From JAAYUH01 sp964640995 (lineage in GTDB: Bacteria; Caldisericota; Caldisericia; B22-G15), in the NCBI GenBank assembly GCA_964640995.1, contig CAZXJJ010000001.1, positions 434,001 to 498,000 on the forward strand: a stretch of 64,000 nucleotides of DNA. The letters run 5' to 3'. The number at the start of each line of letters is the position of its first letter. Position 1 is the first letter of the stretch. The notes under the pieces are model-generated. The model did no database searches and was not told the DNA's origin. It saw only the letters and a program-made list of their open reading frames with translations. Positions 34,114-42,762 of this stretch are shown here, piece after piece. The position numbers and the translations under genes are program-made.

Positions 34114-34447
34114 AAGAAACTGGAAGTTATGTATTGAGAATATATTAGAATCAAAAAATTTAATAGAGGAATATAACAAAAATTATACTTTTGATGATTT
34201 TTTAAAAGATAGAAAGACAATCGATGCGGTTTTAAGAAACCTTGAAATAATTGGTAAAGCCTCAAGATATATACCCTCTGAAATAAAAAATAAGAATAAA
34301 GACATAGATTGGATTGGCATACAAGGATTAAGAAATAGAATTACACATGAATATTTTTGTTTAAGTTATCAAATTATATGGATAATCATAAAAAATGAAT
34401 TAAAAATAATCAAAGAAAAGCTAAAAGAGGTTCTTAATAATGCATGA
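34106..34447 (+). CDS. hepT: HepT-type HEPN ribonuclease toxin
   Basis: 113 residues, all helical. RNRITHEYF fits the RX4HXY motif that forms the HEPN RNase active site, with the terminal Tyr being the target of MntA-catalysed AMPylation in the characterised homologue. AVLRNLEIIGKASRYIP is the second conserved segment. It overlaps mntA by 8 nt and the CDF transporter gene by 8 nt, so expression is coupled from metG onward. All key residues are intact. Confidence 0.93.
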   Translation: MFRRNWKLCIENILESKNLIEEYNKNYTFDDFLKDRKTIDAVLRNLEIIGKASRYIPSEIKNKNKDIDWIGIQGLRNRITHEYFCLSYQIIWIIIKNELKIIKEKLKEVLNNA

Positions 34448-35336
34448 GCATCATAAAGATTTAAAAGAAAGAAATTTGTTGATAGTTATAGGAATAAATT
34501 TATTTATCTTTATTTCTGAACTTTTTGGGGGAATTTTCTCAAAAAGTTTATCACTTCTGTCAGATTCATTTCACAATCTATTAGATACTCTATCAATAAT
34601 AATTTCTCTTATTGCAATAAGATTTTCTAAAAGAGAAAACTCTTATGAATTTACATTTGGAGGAAAAAGGGCAGAAATTTTAGCATCTCTTTTAAATTCA
34701 ATTTTCCTATTTATTGTAACTTTTTTTCTTTTGAAAGAAGCAATTTCAAGAATTATAAATCCACAGAATATCAATTTAAATTTAATGCTTATAATCGCTA
34801 TAATTGGACTTTTACTTAATGGAATGTCAGTTTTTCTTTTAAGAAAATTATCAAAAGAGAGTATCAACATAAGGTCATCATATCTTCATCTCTTAATGGA
34901 TACTTTATCTTCTGTTGCTGTTGTAATTGGTGGAACAATAATGATGATTTTTAAAATTTTCTGGATTGATCCTCTCTTAACTCTTTTGATAGTTCTATAT
35001 ATTTTAAAAGAAGCATTTGAAATTTTCTTTAAATCAATAAAAATTTTACTTGAAGGAACACCTCAAGGAATTGATTTTGAAAAGTTAAAATTTGAACTTG
35101 AGAACGTAGAAGGAGTATCAAATCTTCATCATGTTCACATTTGGCAACTTGATGAGAAAAATTTTCTTTTCGAAGGTCATATTGAACTTAAAAAAGATTA
35201 TCCTGTAAGTAAGGCAGATGAAATAAGAGCTAAAGCACAGGATATTTTAAAAGATAAATTCAATATAAATCACTCAACAATTCAAATAGAATTTAATGGA
35301 TGTTGTGAAAAAGATCTAATAAAGAAAAAGCATTAA
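34440..35336 (+). CDS. cation diffusion facilitator (zinc/divalent metal efflux)
   Basis: 298 residues, CDF family, about six membrane helices then a cytoplasmic domain. The metal-site motifs are LLSDSFHNLLDTLS in helix 2 and YLHLLMDTLSSV in helix 5. FLFEGHIEL and HHVHIWQLDE lie in the C-terminal dimer domain. The N terminus is His-rich (MHEHHKD). It exports Zn or related metals using the proton gradient. It is last of metG-mntA-hepT-CDF, and its stop is 3 nt from the convergent macrodomain gene's stop. Confidence 0.93.
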   Translation: MHEHHKDLKERNLLIVIGINLFIFISELFGGIFSKSLSLLSDSFHNLLDTLSIIISLIAIRFSKRENSYEFTFGGKRAEILASLLNSIFLFIVTFFLLKEAISRIINPQNINLNLMLIIAIIGLLLNGMSVFLLRKLSKESINIRSSYLHLLMDTLSSVAVVIGGTIMMIFKIFWIDPLLTLLIVLYILKEAFEIFFKSIKILLEGTPQGIDFEKLKFELENVEGVSNLHHVHIWQLDEKNFLFEGHIELKKDYPVSKADEIRAKAQDILKDKFNINHSTIQIEFNGCCEKDLIKKKH

Positions 35337-35339
35337 AGT

Positions 35340-35888
35340 TTAACTCTCCTCCATTGCTTCTACAAATAAGTTTGGTATTTCATCTCCAATTCCAATAAGT
35401 CGAACAAGTTTAATAGTTGTTTCTCTATTTTTTAAATATTCCTTAACTGTTTTATAAATAATTTCTGTTCCTTTCTTTTTTGGGAAACCAAAAATTCCGC
35501 AACTTACTGCTGGTATTGAAATTGATTGAAGTAAATTTTCAGTTGCAACTTGAAGTGCAGATTCAATTGCCATCTTTAACTTCTCTTCTTCATCACCCTC
35601 TCCCCATACAGGACCAACTGTGTGAATAACATATTTACATGGTAAATTTCCTGCTGTAGTAAGAACTGCCTCTCCTGTTTTTAGAGGTCCTCTTGATTCA
35701 ATTATTTTATTACTTTCTTCCTGTATAATAAATCCACCTTTTCTTACAATTGCACCAGCAACTCCCCCTCCATGTGATAAATGTTTATTTGCTGCATTAA
35801 CTATTGTATCAGTTTTTTCCTCAGTTATATCACCCATAACAACTTGAATTGTTTTTCCATCAAAGTTTTCCTCTTTGATAACTTTCAT
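35340..35888 (-). CDS. macrodomain protein (ADP-ribose phosphatase/deacylase type)
   Basis: 182 residues forming one macrodomain. IQVVMGDITEEKTDTIVNAA with the conserved NAANKHLSHGGGVAGAIVRKGG loop, GEAVLTTAGNLPCKYVIHTVGP and SISIPAVSCGIFGFPKKKGT are the ADP-ribose-binding motifs of the MacroD/YmdB group. It would hydrolyse ADP-ribose derivatives such as O-acetyl-ADP-ribose or ADP-ribose-1''-phosphate. It follows thpR by 14 nt in the same direction. Confidence 0.94.
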   Translation of the reverse strand: MKVIKEENFDGKTIQVVMGDITEEKTDTIVNAANKHLSHGGGVAGAIVRKGGFIIQEESNKIIESRGPLKTGEAVLTTAGNLPCKYVIHTVGPVWGEGDEEEKLKMAIESALQVATENLLQSISIPAVSCGIFGFPKKKGTEIIYKTVKEYLKNRETTIKLVRLIGIGDEIPNLFVEAMEES

Positions 35889-35902
35889 AAATCTCCTCCG
35901 AA

Positions 35903-36451
35903 TTAAAAAATTAAATCTTTAATTGATTTATAAATTGGACCTTCTGGTGTTAATTTTGATTCAAAAAATGTTATTTTATTTAAATAAAATGGTTTTATTT
36001 CAAATTTTTCATTTAAAAGTTTTTTAATGTCTTCTTCAAATAACATATCTTTTACCCTTCCAATAGTTAAATGAGGTACAAATTCCTCTTTTTTTAACTT
36101 TAAAATTTTATTTAAATCTGGAAAAAGAGTTTCATAAATTTGTCTCATTTCTTTTTCACCTTGAGACACATCTAAAAATATAACTCTTGGGGTTCTCTCA
36201 TTAGGAAAAAATGAAATTTTTTTAATTTCAACTTTGAATTTATTATACTTTGTTTTATTTGATTTAACAACTTCTATAATTTTTTCTGCTTTATTATTTT
36301 CTATTTCACCAAAGAAAAAAATTGTGAAATGAAGATTTTCTTCTTCAACCCATTTTACTCTTCCCTTTATCTCTTTCTTAAATCTCTCTATATATGAATT
36401 TATCTCTCTTTTTGTTTCTTTTTCAAGTGGTAAAGCAAGGAAAGTTCTCAT
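35903..36451 (-). CDS. thpR: RNA 2',3'-cyclic phosphodiesterase (2H/LigT family)
   Basis: 182 residues. The two HxTx motifs of 2H phosphoesterases are present: LHFTIFFFG at about residue 46 and PHLTIGRVK near residue 125. MRTFLALPLE is the typical N terminus. Such enzymes open 2',3'-cyclic phosphates on RNA and related cyclic phosphodiesters. There is no SD; TATAAT (36464-36459) ends 7 nt before the ATG, suggesting leaderless translation. It shares an operon with the macrodomain gene. Confidence 0.93.
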   Translation of the reverse strand: MRTFLALPLEKETKREINSYIERFKKEIKGRVKWVEEENLHFTIFFFGEIENNKAEKIIEVVKSNKTKYNKFKVEIKKISFFPNERTPRVIFLDVSQGEKEMRQIYETLFPDLNKILKLKKEEFVPHLTIGRVKDMLFEEDIKKLLNEKFEIKPFYLNKITFFESKLTPEGPIYKSIKDLIF

Positions 36452-36458
36452 TTTTTCT

Positions 36459-36482
36459 ATTATACAATAAAAGTGGTATAAT
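36459..36482. promoter_or_regulatory. divergent promoter region for thpR and the 36521 membrane gene
   Basis: Minus strand: TATAAT at 36464-36459 with a weak TTAAAA -35 17 nt upstream, for thpR. Plus strand: extended -10 TGGTATAAT at 36474-36482, then a second TATAAT at 36489-36494, ahead of the SD at 36507-36512. Inferred from boxes and spacing. Confidence 0.5.
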
Positions 36483-36520
36483 TTTAACTATAATGCTTGA
36501 TACTCAAGGAGGAAAAAGTA

Positions 36521-37555
36521 ATGAAGAAAAGAATAGAGGAGTTTATTCTTAAAGTAAGTCGCGATTCTCACAATTTTTTATTTGTTGTTAATTTAATTAT
36601 TTTTATGCTTGTTGTTTCATTTATTGCACCAACTCTTAATCCAAATTTCGACCTTTTCTTAAATTTAAATTTAAAAAATCTTTATCAAAATTTTTTAGCA
36701 CAAATTAGTTCGCCTATTTTATATTTAGTTCTTTCTATTTTAATCGGAATAATATTTTATTTTGGTAATATTCTCTTATCTTGGTTAGGATTTCCTTTAA
36801 TTTTTCTTGTTTTTCTTATAATTGAATTTATAAATTTTTTATCATTTATATTTTTAAGAACTGGAGCAATAACACTTTTAAATATGCCTAAAGGAGAGTA
36901 TAAAGGTTTTGCACTTTTTTTATCTTCTCTTCCTCATACACTTTTAACTTCTTTTGGATTTTTCTTGTCCCTCGCTTTAGGATTAGCAATTCTATTATCT
37001 TTTACAACATTTATTTATAGAATTCTCAAAGATAGATTTCCGAAAGTAAAACCATTAACACTTAAAATAATTACTTTTTCAATTTTTAATCTTCTACCAC
37101 ATTTGGTTCTTTTATACTTCTTTGTCAGACCTATCTTTAATGAAGTTAAACTATTTTCATTTAGAGGACCACTTTTAATTCTTATTGTAGTTTACCTTTT
37201 CTCAATTGGAAATCATTTCTTCTCATTAATTACAAATGAATTAAAAACATATAAAGATATTAAACCAACAAAATATTTTGTATCAAAAATAAATGAGACA
37301 CTTCCATATTCAATTTATGGGCTCACTTTAATATTAATTGGAATTATTCTTGAACATACCTTAGATTTTAGAGTTCTTTTACCTCTTTTAAATAAGATAA
37401 ATCTTTCTCAGACACCTTTAAGAATTTTAAACATAATTTTTGGAGCAGTTTATATTGCAGCAGTTATTATTCCATTTTGGTTTGTTTTCTTAAGATCTAA
37501 AAAATGGGCAAAGAACATTCTTTCAAAAAGAAAAGAGGTGAAAAAGAAAAAATGA
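36521..37555 (+). CDS. polytopic membrane protein of unknown function
   Basis: 344 residues from the ATG at 36521, which follows AAGGAGG; a longer frame from 36497 begins upstream of that site. Roughly eight hydrophobic segments (for example FLFVVNLIIFMLVVSFIA and LYLVLSILIGIIFYFGNILL) alternate with short loops. The tail is strongly basic (RSKKWAKNILSKRKEVKKKK). I do not recognise the family. It overlaps the thioredoxin lipoprotein gene (ATGA), so they are likely co-expressed; a role in envelope redox or transport is only a guess. Confidence 0.7.
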   Translation: MKKRIEEFILKVSRDSHNFLFVVNLIIFMLVVSFIAPTLNPNFDLFLNLNLKNLYQNFLAQISSPILYLVLSILIGIIFYFGNILLSWLGFPLIFLVFLIIEFINFLSFIFLRTGAITLLNMPKGEYKGFALFLSSLPHTLLTSFGFFLSLALGLAILLSFTTFIYRILKDRFPKVKPLTLKIITFSIFNLLPHLVLLYFFVRPIFNEVKLFSFRGPLLILIVVYLFSIGNHFFSLITNELKTYKDIKPTKYFVSKINETLPYSIYGLTLILIGIILEHTLDFRVLLPLLNKINLSQTPLRILNIIFGAVYIAAVIIPFWFVFLRSKKWAKNILSKRKEVKKKK

Positions 37556-38109
37556 AGAAGTTTTTATTTATATTTACAATTTTTTTAATTTTAACAATAA
37601 CTCTTATATCTTGCAAAGCTAAAAATGAAAATATAAACAATTCATCTAACCAAACTCTTCCACGTAGTTTTATTGAAAAAGAAAAAAGAGTCGAGGCATA
37701 TGATTTTGGTCTTTCAACTATAGATGGTGGATATATCACTTTGAATGAATTTAAAGGAAAAGTTGTTCTCCTTGATTTTTGGGCAGAGTGGTGTGGTCCA
37801 TGTAAAAGAGTAACTCCTACTATAGTTTCTCTTTATAACAAATATAAAGATAAAGGATTTGTTGCAATTGGTATGAATCTTGATAATGAGAGCGATTTTG
37901 ATAAAGTCATTGATTATATTAAACAGAGTAAGATAAATTATCCAATAACTATAAAAGGTTTTAATGTTGCACAAAAATATGGTGTTAAAGGAATTCCAAG
38001 ATTTTTCTTAATAGATAAAGAGGGAAAAATTGCCCTATCAATAGAAGGTGCAGTTCCAACTCTTGAAAATGATTTAAAAAGTTCAATAGAATTTTTATTA
38101 AAGGAGTAG
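37552..38109 (+). CDS. TlpA/ResA-type thioredoxin-like lipoprotein
   Basis: 185 residues from ATG 37552; AGAGGTG upstream and the overlap with the previous stop support this start. A signal peptide ends at lipobox LISC (C21). The mature domain is a peroxiredoxin-like AhpC/TSA fold with the redox motif WAEWCGPCKRVTP, VAIGMNLDNESDF, and the cis-Pro region VKGIPRFFLIDKEG. It would reduce extracytoplasmic disulphides, for instance in cytochrome maturation or protein repair; the partner is unknown. It is followed 3 nt later by a nitroreductase gene. Confidence 0.92.
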   Translation: MKKFLFIFTIFLILTITLISCKAKNENINNSSNQTLPRSFIEKEKRVEAYDFGLSTIDGGYITLNEFKGKVVLLDFWAEWCGPCKRVTPTIVSLYNKYKDKGFVAIGMNLDNESDFDKVIDYIKQSKINYPITIKGFNVAQKYGVKGIPRFFLIDKEGKIALSIEGAVPTLENDLKSSIEFLLKE

Positions 38110-38112
38110 GTT

Positions 38113-38625
38113 ATGATTTTAAAAGAAATTTTAGAAAGATACAGTGTGAGGAAATATCAAGATAAAGACGTACCACAAGAACTTATTCTTGAATGTCTTG
38201 AAGCAGCTCGACTTGCTCCATCAGCAAACAATAAACAACCCTGGAAATTTATAATTGTAAAAGATTTAGAGAAAAGAAAAAGAATAGGCGAGCCAACAAC
38301 TTGGGCAAAGTTTATAAAAGATGCACCTGTTTTAATTGTTGGATGCATAACTGAACCGAGTTTTAAAATGGGTCGATGGTATGATAGTTCAATTTTAGAT
38401 ATTGGTATTGCAATGGAACATATTGCACTTCAGGCAACTCATCTTGGTCTTGGAACATGTTGGATAGGGGACTTTGATGAAAAATTAGTTAAAGAAGTTC
38501 TTGAAATTCCTGAAAATATTAGAGTTGCTGCACTTATGACACTTGGTTATCCACTTGAAAACAAAATTCCAGAAAAGAGAAGAAAAAAACTTGAGGAGAT
38601 AATATCTTTCGAAAAGTATCAATAA
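38113..38625 (+). CDS. nitroreductase-family FMN oxidoreductase
   Basis: 170 residues. The N-terminal RYSVRKYQDKDVPQE and APSANNKQPWKFIIV form the FMN-binding site; GIAMEHIALQATHLGLGTCWIG and ALMTLGYP complete the signature. Small nitroreductases use NAD(P)H to reduce quinones, nitro groups or flavin-like substrates. It follows a thioredoxin-like lipoprotein closely. Exact substrate unknown. Confidence 0.93.
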   Translation: MILKEILERYSVRKYQDKDVPQELILECLEAARLAPSANNKQPWKFIIVKDLEKRKRIGEPTTWAKFIKDAPVLIVGCITEPSFKMGRWYDSSILDIGIAMEHIALQATHLGLGTCWIGDFDEKLVKEVLEIPENIRVAALMTLGYPLENKIPEKRRKKLEEIISFEKYQ

Positions 38626-38657
38626 AAAGGGTTAAACATAAATGGTAAAATTAATTC

Positions 38658-39293
38658 ATGGGAAAATTTATTGTTGCTATATGTGGAAATATAGGGGTTG
38701 GGAAATCAACACTTGCTAAGATTTTATCTAAAAAATGGGGTTTTGTAATTCTTTCTGAACCTCAAGAAAAGAACCCATTTTTAAAAAATTTTTACTCTGA
38801 TCCTAAAAGATGGGCGCTTCATTCACAACTATTTTTTCTGATTCAAAGATTAAAGATTTTTGAAGAGATTGAAAAAAGAGAAGATTCAATTATAATTGAT
38901 AGAACAATTTATGAAGATGCAGAAATTTTTGCAAAACTACTTCTCTCAAGGGAGGAATACAGTTTATATAGTAAAATATATAATCTTGTTAAAAGGAATT
39001 TTCCTAAGCCAAATCTTCTCATTTATATGTATGCACCAGTTGAAGTTCTATTAAAAAGAATTGAATTAAGAGGAAGAGATTATGAGAAAAATATTAAAAA
39101 AAGTTATTTGAAAAAATTGGAAAAAGCCTATGAGGAGTGGATAAAAAATTATAATCTCTCTCCAGTTTTTAGATTTGATACAACAAACATAGATATCTAT
39201 AATATGTTTTTGGATATAGATAAATATATTTTTGAGATTGAAAATTATTTTTGGGAGGCAAAAAGATATGTTAAAAGAGACAGAACTAATTAA
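38658..39293 (+). CDS. deoxynucleoside kinase (dGK/dCK family)
   Basis: 211 residues. P-loop GNIGVGKST, the LSEPQEKNPFLKNFY segment, HSQLFFLIQRLK, the IDRTIYEDAEIFAK motif with its DR[ST] pair, and RIELRGRDYE in the lid region match the dCK/dGK family, which phosphorylates salvaged deoxynucleosides. It is followed by the R3H ATPase, whose ATG lies 26 nt inside this gene's end, and then by tmk, so dNTP supply genes cluster here. It complements the nucleoside uptake system elsewhere in the window. Confidence 0.92.
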   Translation: MGKFIVAICGNIGVGKSTLAKILSKKWGFVILSEPQEKNPFLKNFYSDPKRWALHSQLFFLIQRLKIFEEIEKREDSIIIDRTIYEDAEIFAKLLLSREEYSLYSKIYNLVKRNFPKPNLLIYMYAPVEVLLKRIELRGRDYEKNIKKSYLKKLEKAYEEWIKNYNLSPVFRFDTTNIDIYNMFLDIDKYIFEIENYFWEAKRYVKRDRTN

Positions 39294-40761
39294 ACTTAAA
39301 GAATACGAAATGGAGGCATTTTTTTCAGTTTTACCTCCATTTGTTAAAAATGAATTAAAAAAACTTAATAGATGGGATGAACTTATTGAAGTTGTTCTTG
39401 ACCTTGGAAGAAAACCTGAGGCAAGATTTGTTGATGGAAAAGTTTATCTTTCAAATGAAATAATTACAAGAGAAGATATTGAATACGTAAAAAATAGAAT
39501 TGGAGATTTTGATAGAGATAACAGAGCAGGAATTGAAAGAACTCTTCATAGAATTTCATGCATAAAAAATAGAATGGGAAATATTGTTGGATTGACTTTA
39601 AGAGTTGGAAGAGCAGTTTATGGAACAATTGATATAGTTAGAGACCTTTTTGAAACTGGAAAAAGTGTGCTTCTTCTTGGAAAACCTGGTGTTGGGAAAA
39701 CAACTCTTTTAAGGGAAGCGGCGAGAGTTTTATCTGAGGAGTTAGGAAAAAGAGTAGTTGTTGTTGATACTTCAAATGAAATTGGAGGAGATGGAGATAT
39801 TCCTCATCCTGCAATTGGTTCAGCAAGAAGAATGCAGGTTCAATATGGAAGAAGTCAGGCAGATGTTATGATTGAAGCAGTTGAAAACCATAATCCTGAA
39901 GTAATTATTATAGATGAAATTGGAAGAAGAGATGAAGCTGAAGCATGTAGAACAATTGCTGAAAGAGGAGTTCAACTCATTGCAACTGCTCATGGAAATA
40001 CTCTTGATAATCTTTTAATCAACCCTGTTCTTTCAGATTTACTTGGTGGAATTACAACTGTTATCTTAGGAGATGAAGAAGCACAGAGAAGAGGAACACA
40101 AAAAACAGTTCTTGAAAGATCTTCTCCACCTTCTTTTGATATCTTAATAGAAATAAGAGATAGAGATACACTTGCAGTTTACTATGATGTTGCAGAGGTT
40201 GTTGATAAATATCTTAGAGGTTATCCATTAAATCCTGAAATAAGAAGAAGAACACAAAATGGAAAGGTTGAAATTAAAAAAGAGAGTGAAACTGAGAAAC
40301 TTCCAACTTATACTCCTTTAAGAATTTTTACTTATGGAGTATCAAGAGATTTTTTAGAACAGGGTTTAAGATCTGTTGGACTTGATTGGGAATTTGTAGA
40401 TTCAATTGAAGATGCAGAAGTTTTAATTATTGCAAAAACTCAAGAAAAGAAGAGTGGAAGAATTATAAATGAAGCAAGAAAAAGAGGAGTCGAGATTTTT
40501 AAAGTTAAATCAAATACAAAATCAAACATAAGAAAAGTCTGTCTTGAATTAAGAAATGCTTTTATTGATAAGAAAAGAGATTATCTTAAAGAGATTGAAG
40601 AAGGAGTTAAAGAGGTTTTATCAACTGGAAAACCATATCCACTATATCCTGCACCAAGTCACATTAGAAAAATTCAGCATAAAATTATAAGAGAGTTTGG
40701 TTTGAAATCTGAAAGTCAAGGAGAGGAGCCATTTAGATGCGTAATTATCTTTCCAAAATAG
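39268..40761 (+). CDS. AAA ATPase with C-terminal R3H domain (SpoIIIAA/Ycf45-like)
   Basis: 497 residues from ATG 39268, placed 9 nt after GGGAGG. The N-terminal region leads to Walker A GKPGVGKTTLLREAARVL, Walker B IIIDEIGRRDEAEA and IATAHGNTLDNLL, as in the SpoIIIAA/Ycf45 ring-like ATPases. A PEP-like middle segment is followed by a C-terminal R3H single-strand nucleic-acid-binding motif, SHIRKIQHKIIREFGL. The same domain order is conserved in cyanobacteria and Bacillota, with uncertain role. It overlaps the end of the kinase gene and the start of tmk. Confidence 0.92.
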   Translation: MLKETELIKLKEYEMEAFFSVLPPFVKNELKKLNRWDELIEVVLDLGRKPEARFVDGKVYLSNEIITREDIEYVKNRIGDFDRDNRAGIERTLHRISCIKNRMGNIVGLTLRVGRAVYGTIDIVRDLFETGKSVLLLGKPGVGKTTLLREAARVLSEELGKRVVVVDTSNEIGGDGDIPHPAIGSARRMQVQYGRSQADVMIEAVENHNPEVIIIDEIGRRDEAEACRTIAERGVQLIATAHGNTLDNLLINPVLSDLLGGITTVILGDEEAQRRGTQKTVLERSSPPSFDILIEIRDRDTLAVYYDVAEVVDKYLRGYPLNPEIRRRTQNGKVEIKKESETEKLPTYTPLRIFTYGVSRDFLEQGLRSVGLDWEFVDSIEDAEVLIIAKTQEKKSGRIINEARKRGVEIFKVKSNTKSNIRKVCLELRNAFIDKKRDYLKEIEEGVKEVLSTGKPYPLYPAPSHIRKIQHKIIREFGLKSESQGEEPFRCVIIFPK

Positions 40762-41372
40762 GTGGTTTTTTTATAACATTTGAAGGAATTGATGGTTGCG
40801 GTAAATCAACCCAAACCCGACTTCTTTCTGAAAATTTAAATTCATTAGGAGTGGATGTTTTTTGGACAAAAGAACCAGGTGGAACAGAGATTGGAAAAAT
40901 GTTAAGAGAGGTTCTTCTTAAATTTGATGGTGAAATAGATACTTTAACAGAATTTCTTCTTTTTGCATCAGATAGAAGTGCTCATGTGAAAGAGATAATA
41001 AAAGAGTTGAGTAAAGGAAAAGTTGTAATTTCTGAAAGATTTAAAGATTCTTCAATTGCTTATCAGGGATATGGTGGAGGTCTTTCAATAAATTTCATTG
41101 AGAGAATTCATAGAGAAATAACAATTCTTGAACCAGATTTAACAATTTTACTTGATATATCTCCAACAACTTCAATTAAAAGAGTAAGAGACCCAGATAG
41201 AATTGAAAAAAAAGGAATTGATTATCTAGATAAAGTAAGAAATGGTTATCTTATTCTTTCAAAAATATATAAAAATAGATATGTAATTTTTGATGGTGAA
41301 AAAGAAAAGAGTGCTTTATCAAAAGAAATTTTTGAGGTTGTAAAAGAAAGAATCACTGAATATTCTTTCTAA
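40737..41372 (+). CDS. tmk: thymidylate kinase
   Basis: 211 residues. FITFEGIDGCGKSTQT is the P-loop, FWTKEPGGTEIGKMLR the DR-type substrate region, FASDRSAHVKEII and ISERFKDSSIAYQG the remaining signatures. Tmk converts dTMP to dTDP. GGAGAGGAG lies 8 nt before ATG 40737 inside the upstream gene, supporting a start slightly longer than usual (MRNYLSKIGG extension). Its 3' end overlaps the convergent TPR/CofE-like gene by 20 nt. Confidence 0.95.
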   Translation: MRNYLSKIGGFFITFEGIDGCGKSTQTRLLSENLNSLGVDVFWTKEPGGTEIGKMLREVLLKFDGEIDTLTEFLLFASDRSAHVKEIIKELSKGKVVISERFKDSSIAYQGYGGGLSINFIERIHREITILEPDLTILLDISPTTSIKRVRDPDRIEKKGIDYLDKVRNGYLILSKIYKNRYVIFDGEKEKSALSKEIFEVVKERITEYSF

Positions 41373-42738
41373 TCATAACAATTGGAGTTTGAAAATCTTC
41401 ATTTCCCTGTGGATTATCAGATAAAACTTTTTCAACAAATTTTTTATCAACTCCATCAGTTGAATCAACAACCCATGCAATTCCAAGGTCATTTGCATCA
41501 ACAATACATGCTTCACAATTTGTAATTTCTTTAATTTTGTATAAAAACTCTTTTGAATTATGAACTCCTGAAATAACATAATAATCATATGGAGGCATTG
41601 AAGCAGGCATATCATCTATTTGAGTGACAATTTTTCCAGCAAAAATGTAAAAAATTCCTCTTTTTCTAAAAATTTTCCCTAAAAAGCCCAAAAAAGAAGC
41701 AATTAGAATTTTGAAAAGTCCTGCCTCTTCAATTGCTATTTGCATTGCATAAGGATTTGAAAGTGGTGCGGTTGTTGCAAAAGGATTATTTCTGTTTCTT
41801 GAAACAAATCTTGATAAAACTTTTGCAAAAATTGATGGTTCAATTGTTTCAACGGAAAAAACTCTTCCATCTGCAATAGCAGCAACAGCAGATGCGATAG
41901 TTATGATATCTCCATCTTGAATTATTCCTTGAGTTTTTTCTTTTATTTCTTTAAAAATATCACTTCTCTCAGTTATAAGAGATGTTTTAATAGGAATTCT
42001 AATTGCACTATCTTTTATTTCTATTTTTTCGACTTCTCCTAAATCAATTCCATATTTTTTAACTCCATTTTTAATTATATTTCCTCTTCTTCTTTGAATT
42101 CCTTCATTCCATATTTTAAGTGCTTCATCTTTTCTTCCAAGGTTATAAAGAACCTCTCCAAAATATAAGAAATCTTTTTCATAAAAATTTGAGGGTTTTA
42201 AATCATAAAACTTTTTATAATAATGTGCTGCTTTTTCATATTCTTTTTTTTGAAAATAGATTCTTGATAATCTTTTAAATAGATATCTTGCAGGAGATTT
42301 TATATCTTCATTAAGTGGTACATCTTTTCTTTCAAGAAGTTCTTCATATTCTTTTAGAGCACTATCTAAATCGCCTTTTTCATAATAATAAAGATCACCT
42401 AAAACAAGGTTATACCAATATATCTCTTTATTACTTTCTTTTGCTTCTTTGATTACCTCAATTGCTTTATCAACTTCTCCTTTTCTTAAATAGAGTTGAG
42501 AAAGTATCCTATAAATTCCTCTTCCTTTTTTATATTTTTGAATTCCTTCTGTTAAAATTTCTTCTGCTGAATCAAATTCACCCTTTTTAATTAAAAGATT
42601 CCCAAATATTTCATAGACCTTAGGAGTGAAAAAATTTCTATTTGCCTTTTTTAATTTATTTAATAAAATATCTTCTTTTCCTTTTCTTAAAAGGGAATAT
42701 AAATAACCTTGATAGATTAAAGAAATAAATTTTTTCAC
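41353..42738 (-). CDS. fusion of TPR repeats with a CofE-like (F420-0:gamma-glutamyl ligase) domain
   Basis: 461 residues in two parts. Residues 1 to about 230 are TPR helical pairs (FDSAEEILTEGIQKYKKG, VDKAIEVIKEAKESN, DSALKEYEELLER). Residues about 240-461 match the F420-0:gamma-glutamyl ligase fold: IPIKTSLITERSDIF, DGDIITIASAVAAIADGRV, NPFATTAPLSNPYAMQIAIE and DMPASMPPYDYYVISG. CofE adds glutamates to F420. No other F420 gene is in the window, so the domain may act on another substrate. Continuous frame, no lesion at the junction. The function of the fusion is unknown to me. Confidence 0.82.
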   Translation of the reverse strand: MKKFISLIYQGYLYSLLRKGKEDILLNKLKKANRNFFTPKVYEIFGNLLIKKGEFDSAEEILTEGIQKYKKGRGIYRILSQLYLRKGEVDKAIEVIKEAKESNKEIYWYNLVLGDLYYYEKGDLDSALKEYEELLERKDVPLNEDIKSPARYLFKRLSRIYFQKKEYEKAAHYYKKFYDLKPSNFYEKDFLYFGEVLYNLGRKDEALKIWNEGIQRRRGNIIKNGVKKYGIDLGEVEKIEIKDSAIRIPIKTSLITERSDIFKEIKEKTQGIIQDGDIITIASAVAAIADGRVFSVETIEPSIFAKVLSRFVSRNRNNPFATTAPLSNPYAMQIAIEEAGLFKILIASFLGFLGKIFRKRGIFYIFAGKIVTQIDDMPASMPPYDYYVISGVHNSKEFLYKIKEITNCEACIVDANDLGIAWVVDSTDGVDKKFVEKVLSDNPQGNEDFQTPIVMIRKNIQ

Positions 42739-42762
42739 ATATTAATTATATTAAATTTATTT

